A program made the position numbers and the translations under genes. The notes below the pieces were generated by a model that was not told the DNA's origin, searched no databases, and worked only from the letters and a program-made list of their open reading frames with translations. A DNA stretch of 64,000 nt from Aeromicrobium sp. Root236 (GTDB lineage Bacteria; Actinomycetota; Actinomycetes; Propionibacteriales; Nocardioidaceae): assembly GCF_001428805.1 (NCBI RefSeq), contig NZ_LMIS01000001.1:2612452-2676451 (forward strand), read 5' to 3'. Positions 43,233 through 51,399 of the stretch are shown here, piece after piece (position 1 is the stretch's first letter; the number at the start of each line of letters is the position of its first letter).

Positions 43233-43345
43233 GCGAGCGCCAGCTGGGGGTCCCCCCACGAGCCCTGCGAGTAGGGGGCGCGAACGGACGAAGTGTCATG
43301 CCGTCGCGTCCGTACGCTGCTCTTCTCACGGACGTGACGGCATGA
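43229..43345 (+). CDS. Putative 38-residue leader peptide (MSERQ element, copy 2)
   Basis: The reading frame starts at the ATGA overlap with fdxD and ends at the ATGA overlap with hsd4A, so all three are chained. It begins MSERQ and ends VMPSRPYAALLTDVTA, closely matching copy 1 at 1775 (VVPTCPYRAFFTDVSA). The middle carries an extra G/C-rich repeat-like segment (GGGGGTCCCCCC, 43246-43257). hsd4A has no ribosome site of its own, so this frame would couple it to fdxD. A non-coding repeat is the alternative. Confidence 0.5.
   Translation: MSERQLGVPPRALRVGGANGRSVMPSRPYAALLTDVTA
43297..43344 (+). promoter_or_regulatory. Start-codon hairpin, copy 2
   Basis: The arms CATGCCGTCGCGTCCGT (43297-43313) and ACGGACGTGACGGCATG (43328-43344) pair over 17 positions with one G-U wobble around a 14-nt loop. 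The 3' arm contains the whole hsd4A ATG. Compared with copy 1 the fifth C-G-flanked pair is inverted (A-T versus T-A), so pairing is preserved. Confidence 0.72.
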
Positions 43346-44235
43346 CGAGCACGTCCCTCGACGGCAAGGTCGCCGTCGTCACTGGGGCAGGCGCGGGCCT
43401 GGGCCGCGCCGAGGCGATCGCCCTGGCGACCGCCGGCGCGCGTGTCGTCCTCAACGACCTGCCGGGTGCCGCGGACGATGCAGCCTCGGAGATCAAGTCG
43501 CTCGGCGGCGAGGTGGCGGTCGCCGCCGGCGACGTGGGGGAGCGGTCGACCGCCGACCTGATGATGCAGACCGCCCTCGAGTCGTTCGGTGGCCTGGACA
43601 TCGTGGTCAACAACGCAGGCGTGACCCGCGACCGGATGCTGTTCAACATGTCCGACGAGGAGTTCGACCTCGTGGTCCGCATCCACCTGCGCGGCCACTT
43701 CCTGCTCTCCCGCAACGCCGCCGCCCACTGGCGCCAGGTGGCCAAGGAGACGGGTGGCACGGTCGACGCGAGCGTCATCAACACCGCGTCCGAGGCGTTC
43801 CTCACGGGCTCACCCGGCCAGGCCAACTACGCCGCGGCCAAGGGCGGCATCGCCGCGCTGACCTTGACCACCGCGCGCGGGCTGTCCCGCATCGGCGTAC
43901 GAGCCAATGCCATCTGTCCCCGCGCCCGCACAGCCATGACGGCCGACGTCTTCGGGCCTGACGAGTCCGGCAGCGCGGTCGATCCCTACAGCGCCGACCA
44001 CGTGGCGCCCCTGGTCGCCTACCTCGCGTCGCCGGCCGCCAGCCGCATCAGCGGACAGGTGTTCGTCGTCTACGGCGGCATGGTCGCCCTCCTGGCGGCT
44101 CCTGTGGTCGAGCAGCGCTTCGACACCGAGGGCGATCTCTGGTCGGCCGACGAGCTCGACCGTACGCTCGGCGGCTTCTTCGCCGATCGCGACCCCGAGG
44201 TCTCGTTCGCCGCCGACTCGGTCCTCTCGCTCTAG
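43342..44235 (+). CDS. hsd4A: 17-beta-hydroxysteroid / hydroxyacyl-CoA dehydrogenase Hsd4A
   Basis: A 297-residue SDR: VTGAGAGLG cofactor loop, VNNAGV, catalytic YAAAK in GQANYAAAKGG, and an extended C-terminus (EGDLWSADELDRTLGGFF) characteristic of MFE-2-like 3-hydroxyacyl-CoA dehydrogenases. Hsd4A acts on C17-hydroxy steroids and on the 22-hydroxy side-chain CoA esters. The fdxD-hsd4A pair occurs beside mce4 in M. tuberculosis too (from memory), there upstream and here downstream of the transporter. Confidence 0.88.
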   Translation: MTSTSLDGKVAVVTGAGAGLGRAEAIALATAGARVVLNDLPGAADDAASEIKSLGGEVAVAAGDVGERSTADLMMQTALESFGGLDIVVNNAGVTRDRMLFNMSDEEFDLVVRIHLRGHFLLSRNAAAHWRQVAKETGGTVDASVINTASEAFLTGSPGQANYAAAKGGIAALTLTTARGLSRIGVRANAICPRARTAMTADVFGPDESGSAVDPYSADHVAPLVAYLASPAASRISGQVFVVYGGMVALLAAPVVEQRFDTEGDLWSADELDRTLGGFFADRDPEVSFAADSVLSL

Positions 44236-44266
44236 CCCATCCACCCCACCTTCACTGAGGAGCACG

Positions 44267-45046
44267 ATGTCCCGTCTCAAGGACAAGCACGCGATCATCA
44301 CCGGCGCAGCCCAAGGACAGGGCGCCGCCATCGCGCGCGCGTTCGTCGGTGAGGGCGCCCGCGTCATCATCGCCGACGTCGCCGACGGCGAGGCCCTGGC
44401 CGAGGAGCTCGGCGAAGCAGCGGCCTACTGCCGCCACGACGTCAGCGATCCCGCCTCGTGGGACCAGCTCATGACCGACGCCGAGGGTCTGCTCGGTGCA
44501 CCGATCAACGTCCTGGTCAACAACGCCGGCGTGCTGCGGTTCGGTGAGGTCGACACGATGCCGCTCGAGGACCTCGACCTGCTGATCAACGTCAACATGC
44601 GGGGCTGCTTCCTCGGCATGCGGGCCGTGTCGCCGGCGATGAAGCGCAACCGGCAGGGCTCGATCATCAACTGCTCGTCGGTCGAGGGGCTCGCCGGCAT
44701 GGCGTCCCTGACGGCGTACACCGGCACCAAGTTCGCGATCCGCGGCATGACCAAGGCGGCGGCCGTCGAGCTCGGCGCCTACGGCGTACGGGTCAACTCG
44801 GTGCACCCGGGCATGATCGACACCGGCATGACCCGTGACGTCGGCGGTGAGGCCGCGATGCAGTGGGGAGCGACCCGCGTGCCCCTCGAGCGCGTGGGCA
44901 CGCCGGACGACGTCGCGCCGCTGTACGTCTACCTCGCCGGCGACGAGAGCGGCTACACGACCGGCGGTGAGTTCGCGGTCGACGGCGGCGTCACGGCCAC
45001 GCATTCGTTCTATCCCGGCAACAGCGGGCAGGGCGGCGCGTCGTGA
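44267..45046 (+). CDS. 3-alpha/20-beta-hydroxysteroid dehydrogenase-like SDR
   Basis: A 259-residue SDR with ITGAAQGQG, NNAGVL, SSVEGLAG and catalytic YTGTK. The stretch RGSIINCSSVEGLAGMASLTAYTGTKFAIRGMTKAAAVELG-like region and VDGG end closely follow 3-alpha,20-beta-HSD/FabG3-type enzymes. Start ATG has a GAGG ribosome site 8-10 bases upstream; it lies 31 bases after hsd4A and may share its transcript. It closes the sterol cluster. Confidence 0.86.
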   Translation: MSRLKDKHAIITGAAQGQGAAIARAFVGEGARVIIADVADGEALAEELGEAAAYCRHDVSDPASWDQLMTDAEGLLGAPINVLVNNAGVLRFGEVDTMPLEDLDLLINVNMRGCFLGMRAVSPAMKRNRQGSIINCSSVEGLAGMASLTAYTGTKFAIRGMTKAAAVELGAYGVRVNSVHPGMIDTGMTRDVGGEAAMQWGATRVPLERVGTPDDVAPLYVYLAGDESGYTTGGEFAVDGGVTATHSFYPGNSGQGGAS

Positions 45047-45073
45047 GATGAGCGCCTCATCGAGGAGGCGCGT

Positions 45074-45092
45074 CGTTGACGATGTGTCAACG
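45074..45092. promoter_or_regulatory. Inverted repeat before glycosyltransferase operon
   Basis: CGTTGAC-GATGT-GTCAACG is a perfect 7-bp inverted repeat with a 5-bp spacer about 43 bases upstream of the TTG start at 45135. It has the size of a repressor operator; the regulator is unknown. Confidence 0.5.
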
Positions 45093-45134
45093 AGTGATAC
45101 AACTCAGTTTCAGCCAGTCAACCGGAGGCGGCCC

Positions 45135-46400
45135 TTGCGCATCGCACTCATGTCCTACCGCAGCAAGCCACACTGCGGCGGTCAGGGCGTCTACGTACGC
45201 CACCTCAGTCGCGAGCTGGTGGCGCTGGGGCACACCGTCGAGGTGTTCTCCGGGCAGCCCTATCCGGAGCTCGACGAGGGCGTCACGCTGACCAAGGTCC
45301 CGTCGCTCGACCTCTACCGCGAGCCCGACCCTTTCCGCACCCCCTGGCCCAACGAGTACCGCGACCTCATCGACGTCGAGGAGGTCCTGACGATGTGGAC
45401 CGCGGGCTTCCCCGAGCCCAGGACGTTCAGCAAGCGCGTGGCCCGGCTGCTCAAGGGCCGCCGGGACGACTTCGACATCGTCCACGACAACCAGACGCTC
45501 GGCACCGGCATGCTCGACATCGCCGAGCAGGGCTTCCCGTTGATCACGACGATCCACCACCCGATCACGTTCGACCGGCGCATCGACATCGCCAACGCGC
45601 CGACCCTCCGCAAGAAGCTGAGCCTGCGGCGTTGGTACGGCTTCCTAGGCATGCAGAAGAAGGTCGCCCGGCAGCTGCCCAAGATCCTGACGGTCTCCGA
45701 GTCGAGCCGGCGCGACATCGTCACCGACTTCGGCGTCGACCCGTCCCGCCTCGAGGTCATCACGCTCGGCGTCGACGACGTGTTCGTCCCGCCGACCGCG
45801 CCGCGCGTGCCCGGCCGCATCGTGGCGATGGCCAGCGCCGACGCCCCGATGAAGGGCATCGCCACGCTGCTCGAGGCGTTCGCCAAGCTGCGCACCGAGC
45901 GCGACGTCGAGCTGCTCCTGGTCACGACCCTCAAGGCCGGTGGCCGCACCGAGCGACTCATCGACGAGCTGGGCATCGCCGAGCACGTGTCGTTCGTCAA
46001 CGGCATCACGGACGCCGAGCTGGTCGACGTCATGGGTTCGGCCGAGGTCGCCTGCGTGCCGTCGCTCTACGAGGGCTTCTCCCTCCCGACCGCCGAGCTC
46101 ATGGCCTGCGCCACGCCGCTGGTCGTCAGCCGGGCCGGTGCGATCCCGGAAGTGGTCGGCGAGGACGGCGTCTGCGCCACGCTCGTGACCCCGGGTGACG
46201 TCGGAGAGCTCGAGGCCGCGATCGAGGAGCTGCTCGACGACCCGGCACGCCGTGAGGCGATGGGCCGGGCCGGTCGCGAGCGCGTCCTGGAGAAATTCAG
46301 CTGGCGGGCCGTCGCGAGTGCGACTGCCGCGGCGTACGAAGAGGTCATCGCCGCGAATGCGGCATCGGAACACAAGGGAGACAACCGTGCTGACGATTGA
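45135..46400 (+). CDS. GT4-family glycosyltransferase
   Basis: A 421-residue GT-B glycosyltransferase. The N-terminal domain begins MRIALMSYRSKPHCGGQGVY, with a Gly-rich loop for nucleotide sugar; the C-terminal domain has VPSLYEGFSLPTAELMACATPLVVSRAG, the EX7E motif of GT4 enzymes. I chose TTG 45135 with GGAGG 6 bases upstream; ATG 45150 is the alternative. It overlaps the methyltransferase gene by 14 bases. Substrate unknown; the operon with a prenyltransferase-like protein suggests a glycolipid or polyprenyl-linked product. Confidence 0.87.
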   Translation: MRIALMSYRSKPHCGGQGVYVRHLSRELVALGHTVEVFSGQPYPELDEGVTLTKVPSLDLYREPDPFRTPWPNEYRDLIDVEEVLTMWTAGFPEPRTFSKRVARLLKGRRDDFDIVHDNQTLGTGMLDIAEQGFPLITTIHHPITFDRRIDIANAPTLRKKLSLRRWYGFLGMQKKVARQLPKILTVSESSRRDIVTDFGVDPSRLEVITLGVDDVFVPPTAPRVPGRIVAMASADAPMKGIATLLEAFAKLRTERDVELLLVTTLKAGGRTERLIDELGIAEHVSFVNGITDAELVDVMGSAEVACVPSLYEGFSLPTAELMACATPLVVSRAGAIPEVVGEDGVCATLVTPGDVGELEAAIEELLDDPARREAMGRAGRERVLEKFSWRAVASATAAAYEEVIAANAASEHKGDNRADD

Positions 46401-47112
46401 TTTCGACCGCCTGGGCCTGCGCCCGGGCGACCGGGTGATCGACATGGGGTGTGGCGCCGGCCGCCACGCGTTCGAGATGTATCGCCGTGGCGCGGACGTC
46501 ATCGCGTTCGACCAGGATGCCGACGAGCTGGCCGGCGTGCTCGAGCTGTTCGGCGCCATGAAGGAGGCCGGCGAGGTCCCTGAAGGCGCCTCCGCCGACA
46601 TCAAGGAGGGCGATGCCTTGTCGCTGCCCTTCGCCGACGGCGAGTTCGACCGGGTCGTCGCCTCCGAGGTGCTCGAGCACATCCCCGCCGACATCCAGGC
46701 GATCGGTGAGCTCGTACGCGTGCTGCGCCCCGGCGGCACGATGGCCGTGACGGTGCCCCGCTGGCTGCCCGAGGTGGTCTGCTGGAAGCTGTCCGACGAC
46801 TATCACAACACCCCCGGCGGCCACATCCGGATCTACTCCGACAAGGAGCTGATCGGCAAGCTCCAGAACGCCGGCATGACCTTCGAGGGCATCGACTACG
46901 CGCACGGCCTGCACTCGCCCTACTGGTGGCTCAAGTGTGCCGTCGGGGTCACCAACGACGACCACCCGCTCGTGAAGGCGTACCACCAGGTGCTGGTCTG
47001 GGACATCATGAAGACGCGGGGCTACAGCACCGCGACCCGCCTGGCCGAGAAGGCGCTCAACCCGCTGATCGGCAAGAGCATGGTCCTCTACCTCCGCAAG
47101 CCCGAGGCCTGA
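46387..47112 (+). CDS. Class I SAM-dependent methyltransferase
   Basis: A 241-residue methyltransferase from GTG 46387 (GGAG upstream). SAM loop RVIDMGCGAGRHAFEM at about 17-32, post-motif II EFDRVVASEVLEHIP, and VLRPGGTMAVTVPRW. Methyltransf_11 family. It is translationally chained: overlaps the glycosyltransferase by 14 bases and the next gene by one (TGATG). Acceptor not identifiable. Confidence 0.87.
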   Translation: MLTIDFDRLGLRPGDRVIDMGCGAGRHAFEMYRRGADVIAFDQDADELAGVLELFGAMKEAGEVPEGASADIKEGDALSLPFADGEFDRVVASEVLEHIPADIQAIGELVRVLRPGGTMAVTVPRWLPEVVCWKLSDDYHNTPGGHIRIYSDKELIGKLQNAGMTFEGIDYAHGLHSPYWWLKCAVGVTNDDHPLVKAYHQVLVWDIMKTRGYSTATRLAEKALNPLIGKSMVLYLRKPEA

Positions 47113-48191
47113 TGCTGACCCCCGACCAGATCGCCCAGACGGCTGCCGGCATCGCTGCGATGCAGGAGCCCGACGGGGCGATCCCGTGGACCATCGGCGA
47201 GCACACCGACGCCTGGAACCACGTCGAAGGCGCCATGGCGCTCGTGGTCGGCGGGCAGCTGGAGGCCGCGGCGGCGGCGTACGACTGGTGCGCCCGCACG
47301 CAGCGTCCCGACGGGTCCTGGCCCATGAAGATCGTCGGTGGCCGGGTCGAGGACGCCAGCAGCGAGTCCAACATGGCGGCCTACATCGCCGTCGGGGTCC
47401 TGCACCACTGGGCGATCCGCCAGGACCGGGCGTTCGTCGACCGCATGTGGCCCGTCGTACGCCGCGCGCTCGACCTCGTCGTCGACCTGCAGCTCCCGTT
47501 CGGCGGCATCGCGTGGTCGCGGGAGTGGGACGCCGACGGTCCGGCCACGGTCAACCGTGAGGCCCTCCTAGCCGGCAGCTCGAGCATCTACCAGTCGCTG
47601 CGCTGTGGCGTCGTCCTGGCCGAGCTGATGGGGGAGCCGCAGCCGGAGTGGGAGCTCGCCGGCGGCCGGCTCGGTCACGCGCTCCGCGAGCATCGCGACC
47701 GGTTTCTCGACAAGTCGACATTTTCGATGGACTGGTACTACCCCGTGCTGGGTGGGGCGGTGCGCAGTCCGGCAGCCGAGGCGCTGCTCGCGTCGGAGTG
47801 GGACACGTTCGTCGTCGACGGGCTCGGGATCCGTTGCGTCAGCACCAACCCCTGGGTCACGGGTGCCGAGACGTGCGAGCTGGCCATGGCGCTCAAGGCG
47901 ATCGGCGACGACCGGGCCGAGCAGCTGTTCGCCGACATGCAGCACCTCCGCACCGAGAGCGGTGACTACTGGACCGGCTTCGTCTTCCCCGAGAACGTCA
48001 ACTGGCCTGCTGAGCAGACGACCTACACCGCGGCGGCGATGATCCTCGCGTGGGACGTGCTCACCGGCACGACACCGGGCGCCGGCGTGATGACCGGCCA
48101 CGAGATCGGGGTCGACTTCGACGGCATCGCGTTCGAGTGCGACTGCCCGTCATCCGACCGGTTCGCCGGCGTCTCCCCGGGTACGCGCTAG
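47112..48191 (+). CDS. Prenyltransferase/squalene-cyclase-repeat-like protein
   Basis: A 359-residue all-helical protein with repeats of the alpha/alpha-toroid kind: MQEPDGAIPW, RTQRPDGSWPMKIVGG, DLQLPFGGIAWSREWDADG and a Cys/Asp-rich end ECDCPSSDRFAG. The QxxDGxW signatures are those of prenyltransferase/squalene cyclase-like or six-hairpin proteins. The DXDD cyclase motif was not seen, so terpene cyclisation is not supported. Third gene of the operon; its last 42 bases overlap the convergent methyltransferase gene. Confidence 0.8.
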   Translation: MLTPDQIAQTAAGIAAMQEPDGAIPWTIGEHTDAWNHVEGAMALVVGGQLEAAAAAYDWCARTQRPDGSWPMKIVGGRVEDASSESNMAAYIAVGVLHHWAIRQDRAFVDRMWPVVRRALDLVVDLQLPFGGIAWSREWDADGPATVNREALLAGSSSIYQSLRCGVVLAELMGEPQPEWELAGGRLGHALREHRDRFLDKSTFSMDWYYPVLGGAVRSPAAEALLASEWDTFVVDGLGIRCVSTNPWVTGAETCELAMALKAIGDDRAEQLFADMQHLRTESGDYWTGFVFPENVNWPAEQTTYTAAAMILAWDVLTGTTPGAGVMTGHEIGVDFDGIAFECDCPSSDRFAGVSPGTR

Positions 48192-48806
48192 CACCCGCAT
48201 CGAGCCGACCGTCTCGCGCGGCTCGAACGCCCCGGAGGCAACCGCCCGCTGCCACACGTGGAACGGGGCCTGGCCGCCGTCCTCCGGCCGCTCGAAGACG
48301 TCGTGGATCACCAGGGCGCCGCCGGGGATGAGCCAGTGGGCGAAGCCGGTGTAGTCGTTCTGGGCGTGCACCTCGGCATGGCCGCCGTCGATGAACAGCA
48401 GGCTGACCGGGGTGCGCCACCACGTCGAGACGCTCGTCGAACGGCCGACGACCGCGGTCACCTGGTCCTCGAGCCCCGCCCGGGCGATCGTCCTGCGGAA
48501 CACGGGCAGCGTGTCCATGAGGCCGAACTCGTCGTCGACGAGGGATGCGTCGTGATGCTCCCAGCCGGACTGGTTCTCCTCCGAACCCCGGTGGTGGTCG
48601 ATCGTGAGCACGACCCCGCCGACCTCGCGTGCTGCGGCGCCGAGGTAGATCGCCGACTTGCCGCAATACGTACCGATCTCGAGAGCGGGTCCGTGGGGGA
48701 GCCGCTCGCGGGCGACGCGGTGCAGGAACGCGCCCTCGTCCTCCGGCATGAAGCCCTTGGCCGCGACGGCGTGGGCGAGCAGGTCAGCGGGCATCTCCGG
48801 GCTCAT
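48150..48806 (-). CDS. Class I SAM-dependent methyltransferase (Methyltransf_24 type)
   Basis: A 218-residue protein: ALEIGTYCGKSAIYLGAAAREVGGVVLTIDHHRGSEE is the SAM loop and acidic motif, and LLFIDGGHAEVHAQNDY is the metal/SAM segment seen in CmcI/Methyltransf_24-like and O-methyltransferase-3-like enzymes. The start at ATG 48806 (MSPEMPADLLAHAV) is likely; upstream in-frame codons collide with the next minus-strand gene. The 3' end overlaps the convergent prenyltransferase-like gene by 42 bases. Confidence 0.84.
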   Translation of the reverse strand: MSPEMPADLLAHAVAAKGFMPEDEGAFLHRVARERLPHGPALEIGTYCGKSAIYLGAAAREVGGVVLTIDHHRGSEENQSGWEHHDASLVDDEFGLMDTLPVFRRTIARAGLEDQVTAVVGRSTSVSTWWRTPVSLLFIDGGHAEVHAQNDYTGFAHWLIPGGALVIHDVFERPEDGGQAPFHVWQRAVASGAFEPRETVGSMRVLARTRGDAGEPVG

Positions 48807-48828
48807 GGGGACAGTCTGCCCGCTGCGA

Positions 48829-49083
48829 TCACTTGCGGGTGTGCCGGCCGCGACGCAGGGAGCGCGACTTCCGCAGCCGGGGCTGCCCCTCCTGGGTCTC
48901 GACGACGCCGGGGGGCAGCTCATGCGACTCGACCTGGCGCCATTCTCCGCCGAACCGCACCTCGGCGGCGAGGAGCGGGTCGGGCACCCAGCGCCCGGTC
49001 TTGGTCTCGAAGTAGGCCGCTGACCCACCGCTCAGGCGGACGACCTCGTCGCCGGCGGGCGTGCTCAGCAGGTAGTAGCGCAT
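48829..49083 (-). CDS. Small conserved-looking hypothetical protein
   Basis: An 84-residue protein starting MRYYLLSTPAGDEVVRLSGG, with a beta-rich first half and a very basic C-terminus (RLRKSRSLRRGRHTRK). No family recognised. It lies 22 bases before the methyltransferase on the same strand and may be its operon partner. Confidence 0.65.
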   Translation of the reverse strand: MRYYLLSTPAGDEVVRLSGGSAAYFETKTGRWVPDPLLAAEVRFGGEWRQVESHELPPGVVETQEGQPRLRKSRSLRRGRHTRK

Positions 49084-49465
49084 GCCGCCGCCTCATCACG
49101 TGTCCCCACGATCGCAAGCATGCCTCGCCCTTTCAACCCACCCTGCGCCCATTCTTCTGCATCCGGCGCGGTTTTGGAGTCAGTCTGTTCATATTTGACG
49201 GAGATCACACCGGGAATTGCCGGCCGACCCCAATCTGCGTATTTGCTGGCGAACCCGCAGGTCAGAGGAATACCGTGAACGAGTCAAGAGGGAGCTTGGC
49301 ATGTCATGTAGCCCGTGACTGCGGTCCGCCGAAGGGAGATCCGGCCTCGGCCGGATTCGTCGGATCGACGTCGCGAGTCAACGTTCAGGCAGCTGAGGGA
49401 CGTACGTGCATGCACCGAGGCGGGGGCCACCCTCTTGGTGACGACCAACCGAGAGGGAGCAACCA
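49084..49465. other. 382-base upstream region of the GH16 pair
   Basis: It contains an A/T-richer patch (49170-49250) that may hold the promoter, a perfect 8-bp palindrome ATCCGGCC-TC-GGCCGGAT (49339-49356), a possible 64-residue frame from GTG 49275 (CAGAGGAA upstream) whose TGA overlaps the GH16 ATG, and a hairpin over the GH16 ribosome site. No established riboswitch was recognised. Confidence 0.5.
49430..49457 (+). promoter_or_regulatory. Possible Shine-Dalgarno-sequestering hairpin
   Basis: CCCTCT (49430-49435) and TGGT pair with ACCA and AGAGGG (49452-49457), leaving a GACG loop and a 4-nt bulge. AGAGGG is the ribosome site of the GH16 gene starting at 49466. Translation of the upstream frame ending at 49469 could open it. 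Confidence 0.45.
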
Positions 49466-50362
49466 ATGATCCGAGCAACTCAGATGAGACGGGCAGCCCT
49501 GGCGCTGGCCGGGGCAGTCACCATGATCGTGGCGACCACGGCACCGGCGAGCGCCGTGTGGTGGTGGCCGACGTCTCCGCCGCCTTCGTGCGGCGACACG
49601 ATCTACAAGGCCAACGGCACCGCCTGGAAGTGCACGTTCGCCGACGACTTCAACAATGGCGTGCTGGACGGCAAGAAGTGGTCGGTGCAGCAGACCGCCG
49701 CCACCGGGATGCACGTCGGACCGGAGTGCCTGGTCAACAACAGCCGCAACGTCTCGGTGTCGAGCGGCAGCCTGCACCTGACGACCCGCAAGGAGTCGTC
49801 GGAGTTCACCTGCAAGAACCCCTACGGCGACTACCGGACGCAGTACACCAGCGGTGGCGTCACCACGACCGGCAAGTTCGCGCAGACGTACGGACGCTTC
49901 GAGTTCCGCGCGAAGTTCCCGAGCCTCAAGGTCCCCGGCGTGCAGTCGGCGCTGTGGCTCTACCCGGCGACCCAGAAGTACGGCGGCTGGCCCGCCTCGG
50001 GCGAGATCGACGTCGCGGAGTTCTACAGCCAGTACCCCGACCGCTCGATCCCCTACATCCACTACAACGCCGCGAGCGACGCCGGACCGGTGACCAACTG
50101 GTCGTGCAAGCTCGACCCGGCGGTGTTCCACACGTACGTGGCGGAGTGGACGGCGACGGGCATGACGATCAGCAACGACGGCGTGGTGTGCCTGACGCAC
50201 ACGTTCGCCCCGGCTTCACCGCTGACCGCGCCGCAGCCGTTCGACCAGCCGTTCTCGGTCCTGCTGACGCAGGTGCTGGGCACCGCGACGAACGCGTTCA
50301 GCCCGACGGCCACCACGTTGCCGGCGACGACTGACGTCGACTGGGTCCGGGTCTGGTCGTGA
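49466..50362 (+). CDS. Secreted glycoside hydrolase family 16 protein (copy 1)
   Basis: A 298-residue secreted protein with a Sec signal (MRRAALALAGAVTMIVATTAPASA, cleavage about residue 30). The GH16 catalytic motif is ASGEIDVAEFYSQYPD with nucleophile and acid/base Glu in E-I-D-V-A-E, and the jelly-roll strands include YGRFEFRAKFPS and DVDWVRVWS at the end. GH16 enzymes cut beta-1,3/1,4-glucans, laminarin or galactans; which one is unclear. A close paralogue follows 140 bases downstream. Confidence 0.88.
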   Translation: MIRATQMRRAALALAGAVTMIVATTAPASAVWWWPTSPPPSCGDTIYKANGTAWKCTFADDFNNGVLDGKKWSVQQTAATGMHVGPECLVNNSRNVSVSSGSLHLTTRKESSEFTCKNPYGDYRTQYTSGGVTTTGKFAQTYGRFEFRAKFPSLKVPGVQSALWLYPATQKYGGWPASGEIDVAEFYSQYPDRSIPYIHYNAASDAGPVTNWSCKLDPAVFHTYVAEWTATGMTISNDGVVCLTHTFAPASPLTAPQPFDQPFSVLLTQVLGTATNAFSPTATTLPATTDVDWVRVWS

Positions 50363-50453
50363 GCCACGACACGATCCGCCAAGCCCCTCCCCGAAGCGGT
50401 CCGGGAGCGCTATCGTCATTCCATCGAGAGCGCAGGGCGGCTCGCTGACCTGC

Positions 50454-50484
50454 GGCGACGCGGTCGCGCTGCGGCCGCGTCGCC
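50454..50484 (+). promoter_or_regulatory. Hairpin upstream of second GH16 gene
   Basis: The arms GGCGACGCGG (50454-50463) and CCGCGTCGCC (50475-50484) are perfectly complementary over 10 bp with an 11-nt loop, 18 bases before the ATG at 50503. It has no T-tract, so it may be a processing or translation-control element rather than a terminator of copy 1. Confidence 0.5.
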
Positions 50485-50502
50485 CATCACGAGGGAGCCG
50501 CC

Positions 50503-51396
50503 ATGAACCGTCGTCGCACGCGAGCCATGGCGCTCGGCGCCGCGCTGGCGGGCCTGCTGCTCACGGCGACGGCTGTCTCGCCCGAGGCCGTGACCGCGGC
50601 ACCGGGGCCGTGCGGGCCCACGATCTACAAGTCCAACGGCACTCCGTGGAGGTGCACGTTCGCGGACGACTTCAGCGGGAGCGCCCTCGACGGCCGCAAG
50701 TGGTTGCCGCAGCGGACCGCGACGACCGGGATGCGGGTCGGTCGCGAGTGCCTGGTCAACAGCGGTCGCAACGTGGCGGTGTCCGGGGGCCGGCTGCACC
50801 TGACCACACGCAAGGAGGCCGCCTGGTTCCGGTGCAAGAGCCCGTTCGGCAGCTACTCCTCGCAATGGACCAGCGGTGGCGTCACGACGAACGGCAGGTT
50901 CGCGCAGACGTACGGACGCTTCGAGTTCCGCGCGAAGTTCCCGGCCGCCAAGGTGCGGGGACTGCAGGGAGCGCTCTGGCTCTATCCGACGAAGATGACC
51001 TACGGCGCTTGGCCCGCCTCGGGTGAGATCGACGTCGCGGAGTTCTACAGCCAGTACCCGGACCGCACGATCCCCTACATCCACTACCGGTCGTCGAGCC
51101 GTGGCTCACCGGTCACCAACCTGTCCTGCAAGCTCGACCCCTCGGTGTTCCACACGTACGTCGCGGTGTGGACCCCGAGGTCCATCACGATCAGCAACGA
51201 CGGCGTCGTGTGCGTAAGCCACACGATCAAGCCGGCCGGGGGACTGTTCCGCCACCTGACGGCACCCCAGCCGTTCGACCAGCCGTTCGCGGTCCTGATC
51301 ACGCAGGTGCTCGGCACGGGCACGAACGCCTTCAAGTCCACCGCGACGCCGCTGCCGGCGACGACCGACGTCGACTGGGTCCGCGTCTGGTCGTGA
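50503..51396 (+). CDS. Secreted glycoside hydrolase family 16 protein (copy 2)
   Basis: A 297-residue tandem paralogue of the preceding gene with a Sec signal (ALGAALAGLLLTATAVSPEAVTA). It has the same core: TIYKSNGTPWRCTFADDF, AQTYGRFEFRAKFP, catalytic ASGEIDVAEFYSQYPD and end DVDWVRVWS. A short insertion (IKPAGGLFRHL) distinguishes it. The Arg/Ser-rich changes suggest a diverged substrate preference. Ribosome site GAGGGAG. Confidence 0.88.
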   Translation: MNRRRTRAMALGAALAGLLLTATAVSPEAVTAAPGPCGPTIYKSNGTPWRCTFADDFSGSALDGRKWLPQRTATTGMRVGRECLVNSGRNVAVSGGRLHLTTRKEAAWFRCKSPFGSYSSQWTSGGVTTNGRFAQTYGRFEFRAKFPAAKVRGLQGALWLYPTKMTYGAWPASGEIDVAEFYSQYPDRTIPYIHYRSSSRGSPVTNLSCKLDPSVFHTYVAVWTPRSITISNDGVVCVSHTIKPAGGLFRHLTAPQPFDQPFAVLITQVLGTGTNAFKSTATPLPATTDVDWVRVWS

Positions 51397-51399
51397 CCG

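Noticed and set aside
49084-49465. Cyclic-dinucleotide riboswitch before the cell-wall/glycan hydrolase genes
   Set aside because: Such genes often have one in actinobacteria, but I could not match conserved riboswitch cores in this stretch by eye.
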